The translations under genes and the position numbers were made by a program. From JAQGMV01 sp035525455 (GTDB lineage Bacteria > Pseudomonadota > Gammaproteobacteria > Burkholderiales > SG8-41), in contig DATLEF010000019.1 of assembly GCA_035525455.1 (NCBI GenBank), positions 1 through 28,520 of the forward strand: a stretch of 28,520 bases of DNA. The letters are read 5' to 3'. This document shows, piece by piece, positions 6,944 through 15,132 of this stretch. The notes below the pieces were generated by a model, which was given only the letters and a program-made list of their open reading frames with translations, made no database searches and was not told where the DNA came from. The stretch's first letter is position 1; every line of letters begins with the position of its first letter.

Positions 6944-7753
6944 ATGCATCCGGTCAAGCGCTACGCGAAGAGGATCATCGAGGCGCGGTGGTTCGAACCG
7001 TTCATGATCGGTTTGATCGTTTTCAACGCGGTCCTGATCGGGCTCGAGACCGACCACGACTTCACCGCGCGCAACTCCCACCTGTTGCATCTCGGAAACG
7101 ACGTGATCCTCGGCGTTTTCATTATCGAGGCGGCGCTGAAGATGATCGCGGTCGCGCCGCGATTGCGGCTCTACTTCGGCAACGGCTGGAACCTCTTCGA
7201 TTTTTCAGTGGTCGTGCTCTCGCTCATCCCGGCAACGGGAGAGTTCGCGCTGGTCGCCCGCCTGATACGCGTATTGCGCGTGTTGCGTCTAATATCCGCC
7301 GTGCCGCAGCTGCGTCTCATCGTCGCGACGCTGGTTCGGTCCATCCCGAGCATGGGCCATGTCATCATGCTGATGAGCGTCATTTTCTATATTTACGCAG
7401 TGACGGGTTTTCACCTCTTCGAAGAGGCTGACTCCGAGCACTGGGGCACGCTGGGTGCCTCGCTCCTCACACTGTTCCAGATCGTAACGCTCGAAGGCTG
7501 GGTCGAGGTGATGGAGACGGCGCTGGCAACGCATCCCTGGGCGTGGATCTACTTCGTGAGCTTCGTCCTGATCGGCACGTTCGTCGTGCTGAATCTCTTT
7601 ATCGCAGTGGTCATCAACAATCTCGAGCAAAGCAAGATCGAGCAGCTCGAGGAGCTCGCTCAGCCCGTGACGCACGAGGACGTGCTGCGCGAGCTCGAGC
7701 GCACGACCAGCGCACTGAAGACGCTCCAGGCGAAAATCGCGCGCCTCCCGTAG
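6944..7753 (+). CDS. one-domain voltage-gated cation channel (NaChBac/CavMr-like)
   Basis: A 269-residue six-segment channel subunit that should form a tetramer in the inner membrane. S1 is about 16-36, S2 48-70 with acidic counter-charge Glu62, S3 80-97 with Asp86 in NLFDF. S4 (about 102-125) has the voltage-sensor pattern, Arg106, 109, 112 and 115 every third residue, plus Arg124. S5 is about 136-160, the pore helix and filter 166-188, S6 198-227. The filter reads T182-L-E-G-W-V-E188. Sodium-selective relatives have TLESW; Gly at the fourth position is, to my knowledge, the mark of the calcium-selective CavMr and of eukaryotic CaV repeats I and III. The C-terminal 230-269 is a polar helix likely to form the tetramer coiled coil. 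The start ATG is the first giving the basic N-terminus MHPVKRYAKR. It sits between ilvD and a thioredoxin-fold gene. Confidence 0.92.
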   Translation: MHPVKRYAKRIIEARWFEPFMIGLIVFNAVLIGLETDHDFTARNSHLLHLGNDVILGVFIIEAALKMIAVAPRLRLYFGNGWNLFDFSVVVLSLIPATGEFALVARLIRVLRVLRLISAVPQLRLIVATLVRSIPSMGHVIMLMSVIFYIYAVTGFHLFEEADSEHWGTLGASLLTLFQIVTLEGWVEVMETALATHPWAWIYFVSFVLIGTFVVLNLFIAVVINNLEQSKIEQLEELAQPVTHEDVLRELERTTSALKTLQAKIARLP

Positions 7754-7769
7754 GCGGCACAACGCGCTC

Positions 7770-9824
7770 ATGGCCAATCGTCTGGCACAGGAGACTTCGC
7801 CCTACCTGCAGCAGCACGCGGAGAATCCCGTCGAGTGGTATCCCTGGAGCACCGAAGCACTCGCGCTCGCCCGCGCGCAGGACAAGCCGATCCTGCTTTC
7901 GATAGGGTACTCCGCGTGCCACTGGTGCCACGTGATGGCCCACGAATCGTTCGAGGACGCCGAAGTGGCGGCCGAAATGAACCGGCACTTCGTGAACATC
8001 AAAGTCGATCGCGAAGAGCGCCCGGACCTCGATCAGATCTATCAGACCGCGCATCAAATGCTGACGCGGCGCGGCGGCGGCTGGCCACTCACGATGTTCC
8101 TCACGCCTCAAGGCACGCCTTTTTTCGCGGGCACCTATTTCCCGAAGACCGCGCGCCACGGCATGCCGGGTTTCAAAGAGCTGCTCGCGAAAATCGCTCT
8201 CGCCTATCGCGACCAGCGCACCGCCATAACCGAGCAGAACGCCGCGCTCATGCAAGCGCTGACGCGCAGCGCGCCGGAAGCGCCTGTGGGCGGGCGCGAG
8301 CTTACACGCGAGCCCATCGATGGCGCGGTGCGCGATCTCGCTCAAATATTCGATGATGTCCATGGCGGCCTGGGTCATGCGCCCAAGTTTCCCCATCCCG
8401 CGGAGCTCGCATTCTGTCTGCGCCGCCACGCGCTCGAAGGCGGAGCGCTCGCGGGCGCGATCGTCAAGCTCACTCTTACCAAAATGGCCGAAGGCGGCAT
8501 CTACGATCAGATCGGCGGCGGGTTCTGCCGTTACAGCACCGATGAGCTCTGGACGATCCCGCATTTCGAGAAAATGCTGTACGACAACGGTCCGCTGCTC
8601 GCGCTCTACGCCGACGCCTGGCAGCTCACGCGGGCACCGCTATACGAGAACGCCGCCACCGAAACGGCCGCGTGGGTGATGCGCGAGATGCAGGCCGCCG
8701 ACGGCGGCTACTACTCGTCGCTCGATGCCGACTCTGAAGGCGAAGAAGGCAAGTTCTATGTGTGGGACCGCGACGAAATCCGCAGCATGCTGACCCCGCC
8801 GGAATTTGCCGTCGTCGCTTCGCACTACGGCCTCGATCGCGCGCCCAATTTCGAAGGCCGTCACTGGAATTTACGTGTCGTCGAGCCGCTCGGTGCGATA
8901 GCGCAGCAGCAGGGCCTGCCGCCGGACGAGTGCGCGGCTTTGCTCGAGCGATCGCGGGCAAAGCTTGCGGCAGCACGTGCAACGCGGGTGCGCCCGGCGC
9001 GCGACGACAAAATACTGACCAGCTGGAACGCGCTCATGGCGAAGGGCATGGCGCGTGCCGGACGCGCCTTCGGCCGTGACGACTGGGTTGCCTCGGCACG
9101 GCGCGCAGTCGAATTCCTGCGACGAGCCTTGTGGCGCGACGGTCGTCTCCTCGCCACATCGAAAGACGGCCGCGCGCATCTGAACGCCTATCTCGACGAT
9201 CACGCGTTTCTACTCGACGCGCTGCTCGAGCTCGCGCAGACCGATTTCCGGGCGGAGGATCTCGAGTGGGCGGAGGCGCTCGCCGATCTGATGCTCGAAC
9301 AGTTCGAAGACTGCGAGCGCGGCGGCTTTTATTTCGTGAGCCACGATCACGAAGAGCTGATCCACCGGGTGAAAGGCGGTCACGACGGGGCGACGCCGTC
9401 CGGAAACGGCGTGGCGGCATTCGCCCTGCAGCGGCTGGGCCATCTCGTCGGGGACGCGCGCTATCTCGCAGCCGCGGAACGTACGATCGAGCTCTTCTAC
9501 GAATCCCTGCAGGCGAATCCTGGTGGGCACACGAGCCTCCTCGCAGCGCTCGACGAAGCGCTCACGCCGCCGCGCATCGTCGTGGTCCGCGGCAAGCGCG
9601 AGGTGCTTCCACACTGGCAGGCGCACCTTGCGCGGAGCTTCCGGCCCGACACCATGGTGGTAGCCATTCCGTCGGACCTCGTCGACCTGCCGCCGAACCT
9701 CGGGAGCATGGCCATGCCACAGCCCGACACAACCGCGGGGTGGGTTTGCGAAGGCACGAGCTGCCAGCCGCCCGTGTTCGAGCTCTCCCTGCTCGAAGCT
9801 GCGATCGCGCCGCGCGCGTTGTGA
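7770..9824 (+). CDS. YyaL/SSP411-type thioredoxin-fold protein (DUF255)
   Basis: A 684-residue protein of the widespread SSP411 (spermatogenesis-associated protein 20, B. subtilis YyaL) family. The N-terminal domain, about residues 1-165, is a thioredoxin fold starting with RLAQETSPYLQQHAENPVEW and carrying the CxxC pair Cys50/Cys53 in SACHWCHVM, then FVNIKVDREERPDLD and GGGWPLTMFLTPQG. The rest, from about 190 to 640, is an alpha/alpha-barrel like N-acylglucosamine epimerases and six-hairpin glycosidases (IGGGFCRYSTDELWTIPHFEKMLYDN; ILTSWNALMAKGMARAG; GNGVAAFALQRLG). No signal peptide is seen, so it should be cytosolic. The biochemical role of the family is not settled. The start ATG is 16 bases after the channel's stop and has no good Shine-Dalgarno, which suggests coupling to upstream translation. 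Confidence 0.92.
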   Translation: MANRLAQETSPYLQQHAENPVEWYPWSTEALALARAQDKPILLSIGYSACHWCHVMAHESFEDAEVAAEMNRHFVNIKVDREERPDLDQIYQTAHQMLTRRGGGWPLTMFLTPQGTPFFAGTYFPKTARHGMPGFKELLAKIALAYRDQRTAITEQNAALMQALTRSAPEAPVGGRELTREPIDGAVRDLAQIFDDVHGGLGHAPKFPHPAELAFCLRRHALEGGALAGAIVKLTLTKMAEGGIYDQIGGGFCRYSTDELWTIPHFEKMLYDNGPLLALYADAWQLTRAPLYENAATETAAWVMREMQAADGGYYSSLDADSEGEEGKFYVWDRDEIRSMLTPPEFAVVASHYGLDRAPNFEGRHWNLRVVEPLGAIAQQQGLPPDECAALLERSRAKLAAARATRVRPARDDKILTSWNALMAKGMARAGRAFGRDDWVASARRAVEFLRRALWRDGRLLATSKDGRAHLNAYLDDHAFLLDALLELAQTDFRAEDLEWAEALADLMLEQFEDCERGGFYFVSHDHEELIHRVKGGHDGATPSGNGVAAFALQRLGHLVGDARYLAAAERTIELFYESLQANPGGHTSLLAALDEALTPPRIVVVRGKREVLPHWQAHLARSFRPDTMVVAIPSDLVDLPPNLGSMAMPQPDTTAGWVCEGTSCQPPVFELSLLEAAIAPRAL

Positions 9825-9860
9825 GCCGCCCGCCGGCCCCGGTGCCGCGCTCTTCTAGGT

Positions 9861-9866
9861 TAAAAT
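9861..9866 (+). promoter_or_regulatory. possible -10 box before the cytochrome c gene
   Basis: TAAAAT, five of six matches, lies 33 bases before the cytochrome start, within the 75-base gap after the thioredoxin-fold gene. The -35 region is not recognisable. It would place the start of transcription near 9873 and give a leader containing the GTGAGG ribosome binding site. Confidence 0.3.
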
Positions 9867-9899
9867 GCGCGGGCTTTTTCCAAAGTGAGGATGCAAACG

Positions 9900-10211
9900 A
9901 TGAAACGGGAATTTGCGGCGTGTGCCGTGATCGCCGCGCTGTGGGTCGCTCCCGCGGCGTATGGCAACGAACAACTGGCACAGGCCAACGGCTGCACGAC
10001 CTGCCACGGCATCGACAAGAAAGTGATCGGGCCGACGTACAAGGAAGTCGCGGCGAAATACCGCAATGACAAAAGCGCGGATGCCGCACTGATCAAAAAG
10101 GTGAAAGCGGGCGGTAAAGGCGTGTGGGGTGAGACTCCCATGCCGCCTAACGCTCACGTCAAGGACGACGACATCAAGTCGATCGTGCAGTGGATACTCA
10201 CGCTCAAGTAA
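9900..10211 (+). CDS. periplasmic class I cytochrome c
   Basis: A small monohaem cytochrome of 103 residues, exported and loaded with haem in the periplasm. Residues 1-22 form a signal peptide (MKREFAACAVIAALWVAPAA). The haem site is Cys32-T-T-Cys35-His36 and the likely sixth ligand is Met81 in GETPMPPN, the pattern of c-551/c-552 type electron carriers; the C-terminal helix is DDIKSIVQWILTLK. I chose the ATG at 9900 because GAGG lies nine bases upstream and the signal peptide then begins properly; an ATG at 9891 and a GTG at 9885 are also in frame. It could deliver electrons to a terminal oxidase or a reductase; no partner enzyme lies nearby. livK starts 33 bases downstream. Confidence 0.93.
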   Translation: MKREFAACAVIAALWVAPAAYGNEQLAQANGCTTCHGIDKKVIGPTYKEVAAKYRNDKSADAALIKKVKAGGKGVWGETPMPPNAHVKDDDIKSIVQWILTLK

Positions 10212-10244
10212 GCAACAATAGATGACAATTCACAGGGAGGCGCC

Positions 10245-11483
10245 ATGAAGCGCAGACACGTACTCGCCATAACTTTAGCGTTGGCGTTGGGCGGAGCCCT
10301 CGGGGGCTGCGGTAAGAAAGAGCCTCCGCCTGCTCCCAAGACCGAAGCACCGAAGCCGATCGAAGCTCCGGCCGTCAAGATCGGCAGCGCCTCGCCGCTC
10401 ACCGGACCGCAGGCACACATCGGCATCGATATCCGCAACGGCGTTCAGCTTGCCATCGAAGACGCCAATGCGGCGGGGACCGAGATCGGCGGCAAGAAAG
10501 TGAAGTTCGAGATGGTTGCCGAAGACGACGAGGCCAATCCGACCAAAGCGACGACCGTCGCCCAAAAGCTCGTGGACGCCAAGGTCGCGGGCGTGGTGGG
10601 GCACTTCAATTCGGGCGCGTCGATTCCGGCGTCGAAGATTTATTCGGACGCAGGCATCCCGCAAATCTCGCCTTCTTCGACAAATCCCAAGTACACGCAA
10701 CAGGGTTTCAAGACGACTTTCCGCGTCGTCGCGCACGACGACCAGCAGGGTCCGACGCTGGGCCGCTTCGCAGTGAACACGATCAAAGCCAAAAAAATCG
10801 CGGTGATCGACGACAGCACCGCTTATGGTCAGGGCCTGGCGGATGCATTCGAGAAGACCGCGAAAAGCCTGGGCGCTCAAATCGTCGCGCGCGAGCACAC
10901 GACCGACAAGGACACCGACTTCAAAGCGATACTCACGAAAATCAAAGGCCGCGGGCCCGACCTCGTCATGTTCGGCGGCATCGACCCGCAGGCGGGGCCG
11001 ATGGTCAAACAGATGTCCGAGCTCGGCATCAAGGCGAAATATATCGGCGGCGACGGCATGCAGACCCCGAATTTCATCAAGCTCGCCAGTCCCGCCGCCG
11101 AAGGCGTGATGGCTTCTATGCCGGGGCTGCCGAAAGAGACCATGCCCGGCGGCACGGCTTTCCTGCAGAAGTACAAGGCCAAGTTCAATGCGGACGTCGA
11201 GCTCTTCGCGCCGATGGGCTACGACGCGGTGATGGTGTTCATCGACGCGATGAAACGCGCCGGTTCGACCGATCCCGCGACATACCTGCCGGAGCTTTCC
11301 AAGACGAATTACCAGGGCGTGATCGGTCCCATCGCTTTCGACCCGAAAGGCGACCTCGTGAATGGCCCGATCACGATCTACGTCGTGAAAGGCGGCAAGT
11401 GGGAACCCCTGCAGACCGTGACGCCCGCTGTCGAAGCGCCGCAGAGCGCTGCATCACCCACGCCGGACTCGGGCAAGAAATGA
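10245..11483 (+). CDS. livK: branched-chain amino acid ABC transporter substrate-binding lipoprotein
   Basis: A 412-residue periplasmic binding protein of the LivJ/LivK (Peripla_BP_6) family that would hand leucine, isoleucine, valine or a related amino acid to the LivHMGF permease. The N-terminus is a lipoprotein signal with lipobox LGGC (Cys22), followed by a Pro/Lys-rich linker (EPPPAPKTEAPKPIEAP) and then the fold, beginning KIGSASPLTGPQAHIGIDIRNG. The ligand loop GHFNSGASIPASKIYSDAGI and the hinge around QISPSSTNPKYTQQG are typical. The last 20 residues are a low-complexity tail (EAPQSAASPTPDSGKK). GGGAGG-like sequence (CAGGGAGGCG) precedes the ATG by a few bases. LivK is usually a soluble protein in Gram-negative bacteria, so the lipid anchor is less common. 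An intrinsic terminator separates it from livH. Confidence 0.95.
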   Translation: MKRRHVLAITLALALGGALGGCGKKEPPPAPKTEAPKPIEAPAVKIGSASPLTGPQAHIGIDIRNGVQLAIEDANAAGTEIGGKKVKFEMVAEDDEANPTKATTVAQKLVDAKVAGVVGHFNSGASIPASKIYSDAGIPQISPSSTNPKYTQQGFKTTFRVVAHDDQQGPTLGRFAVNTIKAKKIAVIDDSTAYGQGLADAFEKTAKSLGAQIVAREHTTDKDTDFKAILTKIKGRGPDLVMFGGIDPQAGPMVKQMSELGIKAKYIGGDGMQTPNFIKLASPAAEGVMASMPGLPKETMPGGTAFLQKYKAKFNADVELFAPMGYDAVMVFIDAMKRAGSTDPATYLPELSKTNYQGVIGPIAFDPKGDLVNGPITIYVVKGGKWEPLQTVTPAVEAPQSAASPTPDSGKK

Positions 11484-11533
11484 GGGTTGCGCGCGTCCGG
11501 CGGCGGTCCCGACCGGCGCGCGGCTTCTCCAGG

Positions 11534-11561
11534 AAAACGGCACCCTAGCGGTGCCGTTTTT
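11534..11561 (+). terminator. intrinsic terminator between livK and livH
   Basis: A perfect 11-bp stem (11534-11544 with 11550-11560), five-base loop, ending in five T (11557-11561). It stands 50 bases after the livK stop and 22 before the livH start. No clear promoter follows it, so livHMGF probably depends on read-through. This would give more binding protein than permease. Confidence 0.8.
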
Positions 11562-11583
11562 GCTTTAGGCCTCCGCGGACAAC

Positions 11584-12507
11584 ATGGATATCTTTCTGCA
11601 GCAGATCCTGAACGGGCTCGTGCTCGGGAGCATTTATGCGCTCGTGGCACTCGGCTACACGATGGTGTACGGCATTCTGGGCCTGATCAATTTCGCTCAC
11701 GGCGACATCGTCATGGTCGGCGCGCTCGTCGCTTTGACGGTGGCGCACATGCTCTCGGGCAGCGGTTTGCCCCCCGCTGCAGTGCTCGCTATCGCGATCG
11801 GGGCCGCGAGCATCGTGTGCATTGCGATCGGCGTCACCGTCGAGCGGGTCGCGTACCGGCCGCTGCGGCGCGCACCGCGGCTTGCGCCGCTCATCACCGC
11901 GATCGGGGTATCTATCCTCATTCAGTACTCGGCGGCGTTGATCTGGGGTAAGCAGTATCTCTCGATGCCGGAGCTCCTCACGCCCGCGAGCATCACCTTC
12001 GGCGGGGCCCAATTCACCGATATCCAGGCATACATCTTTCTCCTCGCCTGCGGCATCATGGCGGCGCTCCTGTGGTTCATCAAATCGAGCCGGATCGGCC
12101 GCGCCATGCGGGCGACCGAGCAAAATCCCGACATCGCCGGACTCATGGGGATCGACACGAACCGGATCATCGCATTCACTTTCCTGCTCGGTTCGGCGAT
12201 CGGCGCGATCGCGGGCGTGATGGTCGTGCTCTATTACGGGCTCGGTCACTATTTCATGGGGTTCATGCTCGGCCTCAAAGCGTTCACCGCGGCCGTTCTC
12301 GGCGGCATCGGAAATATCGCAGGCGCGATGCTCGGCGGGCTCCTGCTCGGCATCATCGAGAGTCTCGCGTCGGGCTACATCGGAGACCTGACCGGCGGCT
12401 TGCTGGGCAGCAACTATCGCGACATCTTCGCCTTTCTCGTGCTGATTCTGGTCCTAGTGCTGCGGCCGTCCGGGCTCATGGGGCCGCAGTTGAGCGAGCG
12501 GGCATGA
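11584..12507 (+). CDS. livH: branched-chain amino acid ABC transporter permease LivH
   Basis: One of the two inner-membrane permease subunits of the Liv transporter, 307 residues with about eight to nine hydrophobic segments. The N-terminus MDIFLQQILNGLVLGSIYALVALG is diagnostic of LivH, followed by GYTMVYGILGLINFAHGD. The cytoplasmic loop with RIGRAMRATEQNPDIAGLMGI contains the coupling-helix region that contacts the ATPases, and GIGNIAGAMLGGLLLG precedes the last helices. It lies after the terminator and 34 bases before livM. Its Shine-Dalgarno is weak. Confidence 0.96.
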   Translation: MDIFLQQILNGLVLGSIYALVALGYTMVYGILGLINFAHGDIVMVGALVALTVAHMLSGSGLPPAAVLAIAIGAASIVCIAIGVTVERVAYRPLRRAPRLAPLITAIGVSILIQYSAALIWGKQYLSMPELLTPASITFGGAQFTDIQAYIFLLACGIMAALLWFIKSSRIGRAMRATEQNPDIAGLMGIDTNRIIAFTFLLGSAIGAIAGVMVVLYYGLGHYFMGFMLGLKAFTAAVLGGIGNIAGAMLGGLLLGIIESLASGYIGDLTGGLLGSNYRDIFAFLVLILVLVLRPSGLMGPQLSERA

Positions 12508-12541
12508 AGCGGGCGCATCCTGATCGAGGAGCGGCGGTGTC

Positions 12542-13657
12542 ATGAGCGCCGCGGCGCGCGCGACGATGCTCAGCAGTCCGCCCGCAAGAATTGCGACCTG
12601 GATCGTGCTCGCGGCGCTGCTCATCGTCGCGCCGTTCGCGATCGATGCGACGCTCGGTCGCACCTGGGTGCGCATCGCCGACGTGGCGCTGCTTTTCATC
12701 ATGCTCGCGCTCGGCCTTAATATCGTCGTCGGCTACGCGGGGCTCCTCGATCTGGGCTATATCGCGTTTTTCGCGGTCGGCGCCTACGGCTATGCGTTGC
12801 TCGCCTCGCCGCAATTCGGCCTCCACTGGCCGTTTCTCGCCGTGCTGCCGATCAGTGCGCTGATCGCTGCGTTCTTTGGCGTGATTCTGGGCGCGCCTAC
12901 GCTGCGTCTCCGCGGTGATTATCTTGCGATCGTGACACTCGGCTTCGGCGAGATCATTCGTATTTTCCTGAATAACCTGAATCGCCCCTACAACGTTACG
13001 AACGGTCCACAGGGCATCACGCTCATCGATCCCCTGCAGATCGGCGAGGCGAGCCTCGCCAAGACGCATGTCATCGCCGGTGTCACGGTCGCACCGGTGC
13101 ACAGCTACTACTTTATTTTTCTCGCGTGCGTGGTCGCGTCGGTATTCATCTCGGTGCGTCTGGAGGATTCGCGGATCGGACGGGCCTGGGTCGCGATCCG
13201 CGAAGACGAGCTCGCGGCCGCCGCGATGGGCATCGACACCCGCAACGTGAAGTTGCTAGCTTTCGCCATGGGCGCGACATTCGGCGGAGTGGCCGGCGGC
13301 CTCTTTGCTTCGTTCCAGGGATTCATCAGCCCGGAAAGTTTCACCCTGCTCGATTCGATCATGGTGCTGTGCATGGTCGTGCTGGGCGGCATGGGCAACG
13401 TCGCCGGCGTCGCGCTCGGCGCGCTGCTGCTCACGGCATTGCCGGAAGCATTGCGCCATACCGCGCAGCTGCAGCAAGCGTGGCTCGGAGCGGTATACAT
13501 CGATCCATCGGACTTGCGCATGCTGCTCTTCGGGCTCGCACTCGTGCTCATGATGCTGTTCCGTCCGGCGGGCCTGTGGCCTTCGACCATCCGGCGCCGC
13601 GAGCTTGCGGCACCGCGCGAGCCGGGCGGCACGGAAGGAGCCGATGTCAGGCGCTGA
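12542..13657 (+). CDS. livM: branched-chain amino acid ABC transporter permease LivM
   Basis: The second permease subunit, 371 residues. After a first hydrophobic segment, LFIMLALGLNIVVGYAGLLDLGYIAFFAVGAY and GAPTLRLRGDYLAIVTLGFGEI are the standard LivM motifs; SRIGRAWVAIREDELAAAAMGI is the coupling loop, matching the equivalent loop in LivH. It ends in a cytoplasmic basic tail (STIRRRELAAPREPGG). GAGGAG lies about 11 bases upstream of the ATG. Its last 14 bases overlap the start of livG, so the two are translationally coupled. Confidence 0.96.
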   Translation: MSAAARATMLSSPPARIATWIVLAALLIVAPFAIDATLGRTWVRIADVALLFIMLALGLNIVVGYAGLLDLGYIAFFAVGAYGYALLASPQFGLHWPFLAVLPISALIAAFFGVILGAPTLRLRGDYLAIVTLGFGEIIRIFLNNLNRPYNVTNGPQGITLIDPLQIGEASLAKTHVIAGVTVAPVHSYYFIFLACVVASVFISVRLEDSRIGRAWVAIREDELAAAAMGIDTRNVKLLAFAMGATFGGVAGGLFASFQGFISPESFTLLDSIMVLCMVVLGGMGNVAGVALGALLLTALPEALRHTAQLQQAWLGAVYIDPSDLRMLLFGLALVLMMLFRPAGLWPSTIRRRELAAPREPGGTEGADVRR

Positions 13658-14420
13658 AGCTCTGCTCGAAGTGCGCGACGTGGCAAAGCGCTTCGGGGGC
13701 TTGAGCGCGGTCGCGGAGGTCTCCCTCGAAGTGCGACTCGGCGAGATCTTCGGGCTCATCGGGCCGAACGGCGCGGGCAAGACGACACTCTTCAATATCG
13801 TGACCGGCGTTTATGCGCCCGACTCGGGCAGCGTGCATTTCGACGGCGTTCGGGTGAGCGGATTGAAGCCCCATCACATCGCGCACCACGGCATCGCGCG
13901 CACTTTTCAGAACATCCGCTTATTCGCGAACATGACGGCGCTCGAAAATGTAATGGTCGGACGTCACGTGCGCTCGAAAGCCGGCGTGATCGGCGCCGTG
14001 CTGCGCGGCCCGAACACGCGCGCCGAGGAGGCTGCGATCGCGCAGCGCGCGCACGAGCTCCTCGATTATTGCGGGATCGCGGCGCACGCCAATGATCTGG
14101 CGCGCAGCCTCTCGTACGGCGACCAGCGCCGGCTCGAAATCGCGCGCGCCCTGGCGACGGAGCCGCGCCTGCTCGCGCTCGACGAGCCTGCCGCAGGCAT
14201 GAATGCGACCGAGCGCGCCTCGCTCTCGCGGCTGCTCGAACGCATACGCGGCGATCGCACGACGCTCTTCCTGATCGAGCACGACGTCAAGCTCGTCATG
14301 AACTTGTGCGATCGCATGGCCGTGCTCGACTATGGCCGCAAGATCGCAGAAGGCGCTCCGGCCGAGGTGCAGCGCGACAGCGCCGTTATCGAAGCGTATC
14401 TCGGGGGCACGCTTGCTTGA
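13644..14420 (+). CDS. livG: branched-chain amino acid ABC transporter ATPase LivG
   Basis: One of the two ATP-hydrolysing subunits on the cytoplasmic face of LivHM, 258 residues. Walker A is GPNGAGKT (40-47), the Q-loop region is GIARTFQNIRLFANMTALENVMVG, the signature is LSYGDQRRLEIARAL and Walker B is LLALDEPAAGMN. The C-terminal extension (VLDYGRKIAEGAPAEV, then IEAYLGG) is typical of LivG. I chose the ATG at 13644, which has a strong GGAAGGAG three bases upstream of GCCGATG and overlaps livM by 14 bases; the frame is open further upstream inside livM but that part is not LivG-like. Confidence 0.96.
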   Translation: MSGAEALLEVRDVAKRFGGLSAVAEVSLEVRLGEIFGLIGPNGAGKTTLFNIVTGVYAPDSGSVHFDGVRVSGLKPHHIAHHGIARTFQNIRLFANMTALENVMVGRHVRSKAGVIGAVLRGPNTRAEEAAIAQRAHELLDYCGIAAHANDLARSLSYGDQRRLEIARALATEPRLLALDEPAAGMNATERASLSRLLERIRGDRTTLFLIEHDVKLVMNLCDRMAVLDYGRKIAEGAPAEVQRDSAVIEAYLGGTLA

Positions 14421-15114
14421 GGTGAGAGCGCTAGCAGTGGCTTATGGCGGCATCAAGGCCGTCAAAGGCATCGATATCGACGTGCGCAGCGGCGAGCTCG
14501 TGACACTGATAGGCGCCAACGGCGCCGGAAAAACGACGACGCTCAAAGCTCTCGCGGGCCTGCTGCGGCCATCCTCGGGCACCGTTCACTATAATGGTGA
14601 GAATGTCACCGGCGTTGCAGCGTGCAAGCTCGTCGAGAAGCGTCTTTCGCTCGTGCCCGAAGGGCGCGGCGTGTTTGGACGGCTCACCATCGAAGAAAAC
14701 CTCGCGATGGGCGCTTATACGCGCCGCGATCGCGAAGTCGCCAGGGATTACGATCGGGCATATACACTTTTCCCGCGCCTTGCCGAACGACGTCGCCAGC
14801 TCGCCGGCACCCTTTCAGGGGGGGAACAGCAGATGCTCGCAATCGCGCGGGCGCTCATGTGCCGGCCCAAGCTTCTGCTGCTCGACGAACCGAGCATGGG
14901 CTTGGCGCCCCTCATGGTGCAGAAAATTTTCGAAACGATCCGCGCGGTCGCGCGCGAAGGGGTCACGCTGCTCCTGGTCGAGCAAAACGCCAAGCTCGCG
15001 CTCGAAATCTGCAGCCGCGGCTACGTCATGGAAAGCGGAACGATCGCGCTGGCCGATACTGCAGCGGCTTTACTTACGAACCCGCAGGTGCGGCATGCCT
15101 ATCTCGGCGAATGA
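14413..15114 (+). CDS. livF: branched-chain amino acid ABC transporter ATPase LivF
   Basis: The second ATPase subunit of the Liv transporter, 233 residues from a TTG start. Walker A is GANGAGKT (34-41), the signature is LSGGEQQMLAIARAL and Walker B is LLLLDEPSMGLAP, followed by LLLVEQNAKLALEI with the switch His replaced by Gln, as is normal in LivF. No ATG lies near the expected start. TTG at 14413 gives the usual N-terminus (M)LEVRALAVAYGG and overlaps livG by eight bases, with GGGGG about five bases upstream; GTG at 14422 is the alternative. The use of TTG is inferred. Confidence 0.94.
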   Translation: MLEVRALAVAYGGIKAVKGIDIDVRSGELVTLIGANGAGKTTTLKALAGLLRPSSGTVHYNGENVTGVAACKLVEKRLSLVPEGRGVFGRLTIEENLAMGAYTRRDREVARDYDRAYTLFPRLAERRRQLAGTLSGGEQQMLAIARALMCRPKLLLLDEPSMGLAPLMVQKIFETIRAVAREGVTLLLVEQNAKLALEICSRGYVMESGTIALADTAAALLTNPQVRHAYLGE

Positions 15115-15132
15115 GCGGCTGAGGGCGAGCTC

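Noticed and set aside
9844..9877. Possible terminator after the thioredoxin-fold gene (CCGCGC ... GCGCGG then five T)
   Set aside because: Six-base stem with a 16-base loop, overlapping the TAAAAT box; too weak to call.
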